Below, piece after piece: positions 23,451-33,868 of a DNA stretch of 64,000 nt. Positions within the stretch are counted from its first letter, which is position 1, and each line of letters opens with the position of its first letter. The DNA comes from Ceratothoa steindachneri (lineage: Eukaryota; Arthropoda; Malacostraca; Isopoda; Cymothoidae): positions 158,254,848 to 158,318,847 of the forward strand of contig OZ018322.1 in the NCBI GenBank assembly GCA_963969495.1, read 5' to 3'. Both the position numbers and the translations under genes were made by a program. The notes under the pieces are model-generated. The model had not been told where the DNA came from, did no database searches, and saw nothing but the letters and a program-made list of their open reading frames with translations.

Positions 23451-26399
23451 AAATAAGTATTTAGCCACTTAAATTTTAAATATTTCTAAAATATTTTGCA
23501 CTTTCATTTGATCATAAACTTAACAGGAACCTCAATAAAAAAATAATGAACCAAAAAAATAAGCATAAGACAGACTGTTGTAGAATAGGCTCCCGACGAT
23601 ATACTATATATCTATTCTTTGTTGGGATTATTCTATATTCGAGTGCAGGATTTAATCAGATGGCCGAGAATGACTCTACGTTAATAAATAGGCCTGGAGA
23701 GGGCTTATTTATTTTCAATATACTTAAGAAGTGTAACGGAGCCCAAGGGTAAATAATATTTCAAACATTAATAAAATAGAATTTTGTTAATTAATCTAGC
23801 AAAACAACACATGGAAAATATTTACATGACCGGGGATTAAAATGGAAGATACACATGAAATGAAAAAGGTCATGGGATAAATTTGACTAAGCGGAGGATT
23901 AAGATTTGGAGAGATTTAAATGACAAAACAAATATGAAGGCAAAGGGGCGGCTAGATCCGTGTTAAAGCACGGAGTTACGTTGGCACAAAGTTAAATAGT
24001 TAAATGCAATTCGTAGCTTACCTATTTATAAGGTCTTCGTACAGAGGAACGCGATTTGAAGGCCAGGCTTACGTCCGACTGGCGATTTCTTTTCTAGGAG
24101 GAGGGTTTTTTAGGGGGGTTATCCTTAACAAGGGGGGAAGGACAGACTTCGAGTAGTGAGAGCGAAGTGGGGCTTGGTAGTACGAGCAATCCTTGAGACA
24201 GGATACAGGAGATGTTCTAGATGAACAATTGAGGTTATTGATGTAACCAAGCGTTCTCTTGAAGAACGTCAAAATGGGGAATAAATTACCACTGACGTGA
24301 TATCAGGGGAACAAGAGCCGTTTCTAGTCGAATGGGCTCGAAGAACAATGACTGTTCTAAAGTTGTTCTCTTTCTGAATGACAGGAGGGGGCTGTTGACT
24401 TGGCGTTTCGAGTGGCACGAACTTTGGCACTCAAGGATATTGTCCTCTTCTGGATAATAAGGGGGTCCTCGGGGTAGAGTTCCTAGGTGCACATGGAAGA
24501 CCGGATCAGCGTGATGCTTCGCGAAGATAATCGGGATCTGATTCAAACGCGAAATTCTATCGCATTAATATCCGGAGCCAGCCCCTTGGGGTAGGGGACA
24601 ATGAGGGACTTCCATGGAATGTCCCGGTAGCGCTTGGAAAAATCTTATCTTCCCATCAGCCTTATTCAATCTGGCCAGATCGACGCCTGCAGACAAACGG
24701 GGGATTGAACCTTCTTGATTAAACTTGAAGCGAGGGAAGATAATACTCGGGAATGGTGGGCAATAAGAACGCCATTCTACGCTGTCTTGCAGGATGCACG
24801 TGGAAAGCATGACTTTCAATATGTGATAGAAGCGAGGTGCGGCCGCCTTATGCAATTCTATCACACAGACTTTCTTGGTTACTAACAACAATTTCTAATC
24901 AAGAAGTGTAAGCATATGACAGAAGTATCCAGTGACTAATAAAATGCGAGAAAATTGTTGTTAACAAAAGAAATCTTATAAATTTAAAGAAAATGGGATT
25001 ATTAAAGATTTAAGAAATTTAGACAAACGAAACAGATGTAAACTGCCGAATATTATTAGCACAGTCATCCATTGATAAAATTTTCTAGAAAAAATACGTT
25101 TGCTTTGAGCAAATAAGTTCCTAAAACTATTCAACAGAAAAATTTCAAACGAATTTAAATGGATTATCCCATTTGACTACTTATAAGCTAGCTGAATTGC
25201 ATTATGCAACTATAGGTTCTACAATTAGAAACCAACGGGAGTATAGAATAACCTCCAAAATGTCATGTGCCGGTGCTTTTTGCCAGATTAACAACTGTCT
25301 CGGCGTTACGTGCGTCGAAATTTAACGAATAATCAAGTGATTAATTTGAACGATCTACAAAGCCATCGAGAATAGTCAGAAAATAATTGAGTAGGAGAAC
25401 TATTAGTAGAGACCTACATCGTAATGATCGGCATTATTTGAGTCCCCGCAAAACTCCACAGAGAGCGTGTTGAAAATGGAAGTAAATTTTGGAACACAGT
25501 TATATGGTCTGATGACATTAAATAGAACTTTGCAACCAAAAGAATGCTTGCCACCTTTGGAGAACAGTATGAACGGCCTATTCTCTTTAATCACACCATC
25601 CCAACCAGGAAACACGGAGGACGTATTTTCATGGTTTGTGGCTGCTTTACTGCAAATAGCACACGTAATTTATAAGAAAAGGGATTGTGCCTCGTAATGA
25701 AAGATAGTGAAGAATAAGCTACTCCCAAAAGCGGAAAAGATTTTTATAGACGAACTCCATGAATATTTCAGCAGGATAACGATTAGAGTAGACGGCCAAA
25801 ATTAACTCAAGAATAGTTTGGTGAATTTGAAGGCTGCAATCTGAAAGAGAAAGCCACATAACAGGGAAGCGTGACTCATTGAGTGAAAATTGAGTAGAAG
25901 AGAGAAACAAAATATCAAGGAATGATTGCAAAAAGATAATATCACGCTATGGGAATCGTCTTTGGTATGTAAGCACAAAGATTATGCCACGAAGTATTAT
26001 ATCAGGGAAGTTAAGTTTGGTTGAATACTTTTGTTATCCGCTTAAATTTCATTACAAGCAAATGTTGTTATAAACCAAAAAAAATAACTTTTGTGTATTT
26101 TTTTTGTTAAATATATATTTACTATTTATACTTAGATTCATAACCAAACGAAATCATGAAATATAAGGGTAAATACTGAACATTTAAAATTTATGTGTGC
26201 AAATACTTATGTAACCTCACTCACTATATGTGTATATGGTAAAAGTAAAGTCTGTCTGTCTGTGTCTCCCCCTCTCCCGCTCTCATCTCCCCTACCAAAG
26301 GACATCCAAACCAAGAGAAAAAAATTCTTAGCCCTCTCTTTCCTCTCTCGCCGATCTCTCCCCATTTAACTCTCTACAAAGTGACATTCAAACAAAGAT
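23451..26399. other. No gene recognised; GC-richer block 23940-24890
   Basis: Between 23940 and 24890 the composition is clearly less AT-rich, and three minus-strand frames of 67-108 codons run nearly end to end (24069-24272, 24286-24546, 24565-24891). I recognise no domain in them; they could be an unidentified retroelement internal region or LTR. Around 25403-25697 there are overlapping frames on both strands, also unrecognised. The rest is AT-rich. Confidence 0.4.
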
Positions 26400-27002
26400 A
26401 ATTATTTGATGTTCAATCACCTAAAATTTAACTTAATTGAACTACTTGCTTCCCTCCATTTATTAATATCCGCTTGGATTACATTCCCCCTGATCTAACT
26501 TATTTTCGATTGTTCGCCCTGCCCATATAATTCTCTTGCTGTGTTTTATAGTGATTTTTTTTTTTTTTTTTTGTATTACGCTTGATTCATGTTTACTATT
26601 CATATTTGTTGCTCATGGGATTATTTAATCTTTTTTCTGTCTTATTAATCGATTTATTCATGTCTTTCGACTTTATTGCTATAGTTTATAATTTTTTGTA
26701 TTTCGATAGTCATTTAAGTCATGTTTATTATGCACATTTAAAAAAACTCGTGGGATTATTATTTAATTCAGTTATTTATTATTTTTTTTTTTTTTTAAGA
26801 TATTACATCAATTTCTAATAGATTTTCACTAATTTGATTTCTGTGTTTAGTTATTCCTCTAAAAATAATTTTTGGTATTTAGAATTCGCTGATGATGGTC
26901 ATCGTCAATGACCGAAACGTCCGGAAAATTAAATGTTCAAAACCATCGCATATGTCTTCATATTCCTAATACGAATAAGGTTCCCAAGAAACGACTTTAT
27001 CC

Positions 27003-27005
<3 letters not shown>
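26400..27005 (+). mobile_element. Penelope-like element C, 3' tail only
   Basis: A T-rich stretch (26550-26810) like the 3' tails of the other PLE copies, ending in a hammerhead motif and then, after about 70 bases, a (TA)n tract. No GIY-YIG or RT coding is seen, so the assignment rests on the ribozyme motif and tail composition. The left limit is arbitrary. Confidence 0.5.
26877..26934 (+). ncRNA. Type I hammerhead ribozyme motif (minimal helix III)
   Basis: CTGATGA at 26889-26895 and GAAA at 26914-26917 frame a perfect six-pair helix II (GGTCAT 26897-26902 with ATGACC 26908-26913, loop CGTCA). GAAA is followed by CGTC, giving a helix III of two pairs without a loop, as in the minimal hammerheads reported from Penelope-like elements. 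The predicted cleavage is after C26921. Helix I can form from TTCG 26885-26888 with CGGA 26922-26925, and ATTTA 26877-26881 with TAAAT 26930-26934, around an internal loop. One extra U (26896) separates the core from helix II, which departs from consensus. Cleavage is not shown. Confidence 0.65.

Positions 27006-27067
<62 letters not shown>
27006..27067. repeat. (TA)n microsatellite at a PLE end
   Basis: Follows the tail that carries the hammerhead motif. Confidence 0.96.
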
Positions 27068-27070
<3 letters not shown>

Positions 27071-27099
27071 TACATTAACTAGTTATTTAATTGTTACAT

Positions 27100-28114
27100 G
27101 TGCTATTATAACTGTCCACCTTCTATTTCAAAACATTGTAACTTTATTTCGTTCATATTTAATTCTTCTTTAAATTCCTCAATATTTTCTGGGGATATGT
27201 GATAAGCAACTCATTTAATACGGCTCCACCGATAAAAATCCAAAGGTGTGAGGATTAGTGCGCACGGTGGCCAATCAACAGGACCACTTCGATCTTATCT
27301 ATTTCCTAGGGAACTTTTTATTTAGAAAGTGTCCCACAAACAAAGCAAAATGTGGTGGTGCTCCATCCTGTTTAAAGAACATAATTATTCTTTATGCGAA
27401 TGGAATATTAAACAGTTAATCCAGCAAGGATGTCGATAGCATGTGTAGGTATGTTTCACTCATGATAATACCGTCAAAGAAGTATGGACTGATTAACTGA
27501 TCTTCCCTTATTGAAGCCCATACCATATTCCTAGGATCTTTTTTTACGGGCATTTTTGCATCCATCTAGGGTTATTGTCAGACTATTATTGACAGTTGTG
27601 TATATTGACTTGCCCACTTTGATTAAACATGAACTCATCACTGAAGAATATGAAAAGATTACAGTATGGCAACTCTTGCACTAGATGAACTTTGTAAGAA
27701 TCGAAGTGATATCTATGGAGAATACGCAAAACAGAAATGGCTAACCCCTACCTCTTGGCTTATCTTCCTCGTTAAAATTGGGAGGCTCTAAGTAAGAGTT
27801 GATGATAAGAAAACAGTCTCTTCTTTGTAGATCAGCGAAACTATCAGTTACATTAAAACGATTAATTAAACGTACAACAATTGACTTATCAATAGGAGGT
27901 CGCTATAGATTTTGCATGTTGAATTGCTCTGCAACAGATATGTGTGTAGCACCTGCTTTCCAATACATGAACAACAAGGCAACTCGAACAGTTGTTCGTT
28001 TTTCAGGCATCTTACTTTGTCCAAAGTGTTTTTATAAAATAGATATAGAAAAAAAATAAGACCATTTAGAAGGTGATTAATTCGCCCACATTATGCGCGA
28101 ATTTTGCTTCACCC

Positions 28115-28116
<2 letters not shown>
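27100..28116 (-). pseudogene. Tc1/mariner-like transposase fossil, family B
   Basis: Minus strand. Near 28010-27780 it reads EKRTTVRVALLFMYWKAGAT and RPPIDKSIVVRLINRF, a helix-turn-helix N-terminus. Near 27400-27290 it reads KQDGAPPHFALFVGHF with the second catalytic Asp. After a stop and frameshift comes GPVDWPPCALILTPLDF with the third Asp. Stops are frequent. The upstream end carries CACCCTATA, reading outward as TATAGGGTGAAGC, likely the TIR; the other end seems lost in the (TA)n tract at 27006-27067. The plus-strand frame 27799-28059 is a shadow. Confidence 0.72.

Positions 28117-28184
<68 letters not shown>
28117..28184. repeat. (TA)n microsatellite at a mariner end
   Basis: Begins where the TIR-like end of the family B fossil stops. 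Confidence 0.95.
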
Positions 28185-28187
<3 letters not shown>

Positions 28188-29658
28188 GGTAAAGTTAAGA
28201 ATTTCTCGCCGATGATACACGGGGGGGGGGGGGTTGCGGGCAAAGCTTTTGAGAGTGAAATATGCAATAATGTTTAAGGAGCTGTTACTCCTCATGTAAA
28301 TGTATCGGCAATGACTTTATGTTTTTAAAGTGAAATCAATATAGAAGTAAATAGCATTTTAAATAGTTAATTTTAGAAAGAAGTTTCATCCAGGTAAAGT
28401 CGATTGAGGTATGAATGTGCAAGAAAAGATGTGATTGAGGTGAATTATATAAGGTTGCACTGCTTGTAAGAAATATAGATGAAACTTTATTTGTGATGAG
28501 AATTATTAAAAGTGATTGTCCTAGTGCGTGAAGGGCTTAAGCTTTGCATAAATAATTTCGTGATTTTACCTGCATTTGAAAGCATGTTACACAAGGCAAG
28601 TAGAGGATATTGCGACGATATTTCTGCTCTGAGGAGGTTGTGAGGTACAAGTACTTGGAAACTTCTGCTCAAAAGGGAACCATGCGCCTAGAAAATGGTA
28701 CATAACACCCTCACCCTCTTCGCTACCAAAGGTCGATGGTGTCGTTAAATAGATGTGTATTTTGGTGTTAAAGATAACTTTAGTGAGAGAACGAAGGGAT
28801 ACTTTTCTGTTGCGTCGATGCATTTCAGGCCAAATTTACGTGACAACTCTGAAACTTACCAATGTTGAAAGATTACACTCTGTAGGGTTGAATCAAATAT
28901 CAAACTAAGAAATATTATTTTAGAAATGTCTATACCATACCCCCCAAGCAAAAAAGCGAGTAGTAGTTTAAAGGTCACGCAAATGTTGCACAAGATAAAA
29001 CACAATTTTTAACAATTTACATGTGATTAAATAAAAATGAAAAAGCTTTCTTAATAAAATTAAACAGGTTCTTCGCATTTATGTAAATAAAGAAGAAGAA
29101 GGAATAATTTTTGGAGGCTTTACCACCGATCAGCGCTCATTTAAGATGCCTTTTATTTCCCAGTGGCGCTATACAGTTTAATGTTGTCCACAAACAATGG
29201 ATATCTAAGGCAGATAGCAGGTGGCAATTGGGTTGACTAGAATATGAAAACTGTCCCGTGTCAGGCCCCTTCAGCTGTGGATTGACATCGCTGTAATAAA
29301 AGGCAAAGCTTCAACTTGCTTAGTTCGTTACCAATGACCTAGCGTAAAGAACACGAGAAGGGTCAAAACGAACAAGGGTGAGGAGATAGATAATTTTAGT
29401 TAGCATCTGCACACCAAATGATCTTTGTTTTAAGTCCTAACGATGCATTTGGATTTCCCGTTGGTTAAATTTGGTTCACACGCAAAGGTTCCTTATATTA
29501 ATGAAAAGATCAACATCTCTTTGAATGCCCTTATCCTACAAAGAAGAATGGCGTGTTTTCATTCATTTAAAAGTATATAAGAAATAATGGTTATATATCC
29601 TTTAAATTATTTCTGCGTCTTATAAAATATAGATTGTGACTCTCATATATATATATTT
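28185..29658. other. No gene recognised
   Basis: Contains a run of about 14 G at 28221-28234, an isolated homopolymer. Minus-strand frames of 60-78 codons at 28487-28823 resemble nothing I know. Confidence 0.5.
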
Positions 29659-30327
29659 TAGGGTAGTCAAAAAATATGTGCAAAAAATTGAAATTAGTTG
29701 GAAATGTTCTCCACATGGCTAAAATTATGCTATAAGTTGTTAAAAGAGCTAATGAAAATATTGACTAAATTGCTGAATATTTAGAGATCGCTATGTGTCT
29801 CCATATTTTTAAATTTCAGTCAAAATATTGAAACATTTTAGTAGTAGGGATTATTGGTTGTTACTTATATACTATCATATATTTGCCATTGATAACTCAT
29901 TCCTTAGGAATTACAATAATTCGCAAAGAAATCAAGATATTGCATTATCTGTAAAGTGGAATGACATTCACATACTCGGCGTATGATGCAATAATAATTG
30001 TTGTTTCAGTTTGTTGATTTCTGAGCCCATTTGTAAAGTGATGACGCAATAACGCCCACTCGTTTCAAATGGTGATGCAATCGCACCATTTCCTATATAA
30101 TCAGCGAGGATGGATGAATTGTTGAGTTGTAGTTTGATGTTTAACAGTTGACGTAAGACAAGTGAATACAAGTGCTGGTTAATGCAAGTATATATAAAAT
30201 TATTTATGTAAGTAATATACTTTGTTTATTCAGTGCATAGATAATTTGCCGTTTTTTATCAATATCAGACTTACTTAAAGAATATTAGAATTATATGTTA
30301 ACACACTTTCTGTTCATATTTTAATTC

Positions 30328-30330
<3 letters not shown>

Positions 30331-30378
<48 letters not shown>
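30331..30378. repeat. (TA)n microsatellite at a PLE end
   Basis: Adjoins the 3' end of the minus-strand PLE B. Confidence 0.95.
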
Positions 30379-30382
<4 letters not shown>

Positions 30383-31085
30383 AAAATTAATGCAATATCG
30401 CAAGAAAAGATGAGGAATTAAACTACATTCTCCGAAGACAATTTAATTCAGAACAGTTTCGGTGTATCTCACACCCTTTTTCAACTTTCACCGGATAGAA
30501 AATATTAGAAAAGTGCTTACATACATAACACGGGGTCAGGTCGTGAAAGATCCCCTCTTTTTTCCCCGAATCCCCTACTTGTGGCTAATCTGGGGGGAGG
30601 GTTAGGCCTAAACATATTGAAGGGCTTACATTTTACTATTTTGTTTATTTGCTTTCGTATAACAGGATCAAAAGAAAATTGACCCTCAGATAGATTTAAA
30701 TTAGGAACTGACGATATCAAGCTTGATTCTACGATTCTTCTCTTAACATAGTTAGCCGATTTAAATACCATTTTACTTCCATTGAAATCGATCGAATGAT
30801 TCAAGTCTCTAACATGGCAAAATATTCCACTGCTTTGACTGCCCACTCTAATATCTCTTTTTTGTTCGTAAAATCTCTTGTCTAGATTTCTCCCCGTTTC
30901 CCCTATATAAACTTTATGGTAATCGTTGCATGGTATTGCATATACTCCTATGCTATGATGTTCTTTGGGTTTCCTGGCAATCATTAATTGGTTTAATGAA
31001 TTATTATATCTAAAGGCTAGATTAATACCCGCTTTTCCAAATATGTCCTTTAAACTATTCAATTTATTATTAAATGCCAATGTTA
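30379..31085 (-). mobile_element. Penelope-like element B, 5'-truncated
   Basis: Minus-strand insertion comprising the GIY-YIG region, a short 3' tail and a hammerhead-like relic. The relic (30440-30475) reads TTGAAAA, then a helix (GGTGT with ACACC), then CGAAAC. The tail ends at a (TA)n tract. Confidence 0.82.
30517..31080 (-). CDS. Penelope-like GIY-YIG endonuclease domain
   Basis: An open frame of 187 codons. Read from the N-terminus: INLAFRYNNSLNQLMIARK, the linker; IGVYAIPCNDYHKVYIGETG, where GVY is the GIY position, C is a conserved linker Cys and YIGETG is the YIG box; then RNLDKRFYEQKRDIR with the conserved Arg. Next is HVRDLNHSIDF, containing the conserved His of PLE endonucleases, then RRIVESSLISSVPNLNLSEG, containing the conserved Glu. 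All catalytic positions of the domain look intact, unlike those of the other copies. The RT is missing, so alone it cannot retrotranspose. It lies within the presumed intron of the unnamed gene, in the opposite orientation. Confidence 0.9.
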   Translation of the reverse strand: MAFNNKLNSLKDIFGKAGINLAFRYNNSLNQLMIARKPKEHHSIGVYAIPCNDYHKVYIGETGRNLDKRFYEQKRDIRVGSQSSGIFCHVRDLNHSIDFNGSKMVFKSANYVKRRIVESSLISSVPNLNLSEGQFSFDPVIRKQINKIVKCKPFNMFRPNPPPRLATSRGFGEKRGDLSRPDPVLCM

Positions 31086-31270
31086 TATATATATTTTAAT
31101 TAAGCACGACTGCCGTAAATTTTACAAACACAGGAGCCTATTTATTTCAAATGAAAGCTTATTTTTTTATGAATATTGAATATTTAGATATCTTAGAGTA
31201 TAAAAAAAATATCTTCTAACTACAACTAAACGGAGGTTACAATAAATTTTTATTTTTGTTGTTTCAGATT

Positions 31271-33578
31271 ATGGCTGGAAGTACTCGTTCATCTGCGGCA
31301 GTCTGGCTTTTATATCATCCTACTAGTGAGCTTTCATATGCAAGACTACCAGCATGTGGTGATGTGATTAGTGTTGTTCAGTACCACCATCAAGTGGAGT
31401 CAATGACTTTGACACAAAGTTACAACCTCACTTGCAAAAAAGTCATAAAAGTATTGGAAAGAGCCCGAATTCCCACACAGTGAAGAGACTCGTGCGTTGG
31501 GAAACTTTCAAGGTTGTATGAAGAATACCTTTCTTTGAAGTAGAACAACAAAACCGAACTGTACTCATATAGAATGAATGAGCGTAGTTTCGAATCTACT
31601 CTTTCGAAACTCTTTGACATAGCATCAAAAAATGCCCTACATGTGGCAAAAAATGGAAAAGACCGCTAATTTCTATTGATGCAGAGAGAGAACATATTCT
31701 TCTACAGTATGTCGTGCCGTGATAAGACTACTTCAGCTAAGGAATTCCGCAAAAGATATCGACATGAGAAGGCTTTACGATACAAAGAAAAAGTATATAC
31801 TTTTAAAAATCAAGCAGTCGCTGCTGCTAATGCAGATTTCGAGTCAGCGTCATCTGAAGGAGAAAGTTTAATTGCGGCAGACAAAGAGTTTTGTTCACCT
31901 TCTTCAACTAGATAAAGAATGCACAATGTACTTCTTCAAATTAAAAAATATCTTTACAACTTCAGGTGTGGCTGCTTTTCTTGATCGTGCAAATATTATG
32001 GATAGAAAATACAACAATGGTTGCTGGATCAATAGCACTAGACTTGGGTCCGGATATTGCAGCTATTACACTTTCCAGGAGTTCTATACGACGTTCCAGA
32101 AAGCAAGTAATAGAGGCAACATACAATAGAGACAAAGTGACGTTGTCTGTTGAAAGACCGATTCTTCTTCACTGGGATGAAAAGCTACTACCTGGTATTG
32201 ATGGGGCAAATGAAACAGTAGAACGAATTGCAATAATAGTTTCTGTAAATGAAATAAAAAATACTTCTTGGTGTCCTAAAAATAACACGAGCAACAGGAG
32301 AAGAACAGGCTATGGCATGCATTTCATCAATTAATGACTGGAATATTCCTGAGGAAGTTCAAGGCCCTGTATTAGACACAACTTCATCAAATACAGGCTT
32401 ACGAAAAGGAGCCTGTACCATAATTCAGAAAGTATTAGGAAGGAAGCTTGTTTGGATTGCGTGCCGTCATCATATTTTCGGAATTATGTGTCATCTGCTT
32501 GCAATATTTTACCTGGGCTTACAAGTGGTCCAAAGAGGAATATCTTTGAAGGTTTTAAAGCACAATGGTCATCACTTAAGAAGGATCCCTTTTTCGACGC
32601 TGATAGCAGTTTATTCGTCAATCCAGTAATGCATAATCTTCGAGGAGAAATGGTCCCATATTTTCAGGAAACTTTGAAATCTCCTCAGTTGCGTGACGAT
32701 TATGAAGAATTGCTGCGACTCAGTCTCATCTTTCTTGGGGGCATTGATAAGACAAAAGTTAAATTAAGAGCTCCAGGAGCGACTTATGAGGCACGCTATA
32801 TGGCTGTGGCTATATATATCCTGAAAATATACTTGTTTAAGCATCAACTGAAACTAACGGAATGTGAAAAGGCCAATATTACAGAGTGCTCTCTTTTTAT
32901 TGCTTTGGTCTACTCGCGTTTTTGGAATGAAGCTTATTTTGAAATTACTGCTCCTGTATATGATATTCTGCTTCTTAAAACTTTGCCAAAGTACCCAAAT
33001 CAGACAATATCTAAAGAAGCAACCACAGCTTTTCACAGACACCTTTAGTATCTTTTAGAACCTCTGGTTGGTCTTGCATTTTTCGATCATAGAATTAATG
33101 TTGAGAACAAACAGAAGATGGTCTCCAATCTCCAACGTAATTAAAACACCGAAGTTGTTCGCCGATTGATTCTTACAAAAAACATCAAGAATTTGAACTT
33201 GCATGAACTGGTAACTCAAAAAGCTAAGCTGATCTTCAGTCTCCTAATGAAAAATGGATACAAGTTTGCAGAGGATACATTCCTGAAGACTAACCGAAGA
33301 TTTGGGAAGAGAATACGTGCTTTTCAGAATTTCAACGTAGGGCGATTAACTTACTATATGTTAACGATCCAGCAAAAAGAGGTATGACACTTATTAAATC
33401 GTATAATGCATCTCTAACAAAAGATGAAGAACAGAAACAGTTGCTTCTCAGATTTGTGGCAAAACATCACAAAATTTTTCCTCATGCTCAAAAATGTCAA
33501 TGTTTAATCAGCAATTTTAGTTATAATCTTTGTCAAAAAGAAATCAATTGCCATTTTAGTATTTTCTTTTCACTTTAA
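31271..33578 (+). pseudogene. Unnamed invertebrate transposase-like family (RNase H-like pattern), frameshifted
   Basis: I recognise this as a multi-copy, uncharacterised protein family annotated widely in arthropod and mollusc genomes. Start ATG 31271 gives MAGSTRSSAAVWLLYHPTSE. Conserved blocks in order: RSSIRRSRKQ (about 32080), LLHWDEKLLPGIDG (32164), DTTSSNTGLRKGACTII (32375), WIACRHHIFGIM (32452), GPKRNIFEGFKAQW (about 32526), RAPGATYEARYMAVAIYILK (about 32770), EPLVGLAFFDHRI (33060), LTKDEEQKQLLLRF (33417). The stop follows at about 33578. The HWDxK and DTTSSNTG acidic blocks followed by CRHH recall the D...D...C-x-H layout of hAT-like RNase H-fold transposases; that is inference. At least six frame changes and several stops break the gene, but it is almost full length. 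Confidence 0.75.
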
Positions 33579-33823
33579 TATACATATTTTTAAAACATTG
33601 TCTTTCAAAACCAAGATCTGTTTCAAATAAACTAGTATTTGCAAAGACTGTTCATTTCTATCCCAAAAATTAATTTACCAGCAGACTAATAAGTTAAGAT
33701 CCATATAGCGACCAGTAAATATTGTTCGATTTGGATGAAATTGAGTATGTGACCTACTGTTCAATGTGGTAATACAATCAGGCATGTGGAGATAAAAACT
33801 AAAATATTTGGCGGGGGACCACC

Positions 33824-33826
<3 letters not shown>

Positions 33827-33866
<40 letters not shown>
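33827..33866. repeat. (TA)n microsatellite at an element end
   Basis: Begins at the presumed right TIR of the composite element. Confidence 0.95.

Positions 33867-33868
<2 letters not shown>

Larger units (their letters stand above)
30208..31267 (+). other. Probable 5'-UTR intron of the unnamed element gene
   Basis: A consensus donor GTAAGT is at 30208-30213. A pyrimidine-rich acceptor, TTTTTGTTGTTTCAG, ends at 31267, three bases before the ATG at 31271. The PLE fragment B and its (TA)n lie wholly inside. Inference from splice consensus only. Confidence 0.5.
29659..33826 (+). mobile_element. Composite DNA-transposon-like element carrying an unnamed transposase-like gene
   Basis: The gene at 31271-33578 belongs to a multi-copy invertebrate family. 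Possible TIRs are TTAGGGTAGTC at about 29659 and, on the other side, its near-complement GACCACCCTAA ending at about 33826. They agree in 10 of 11 bases and then diverge. Both ends border TA-rich tracts. If correct, the element is about 4.2 kb, including an inserted Penelope-like fragment and (TA)n tract at 30331-31085. Confidence 0.5.
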
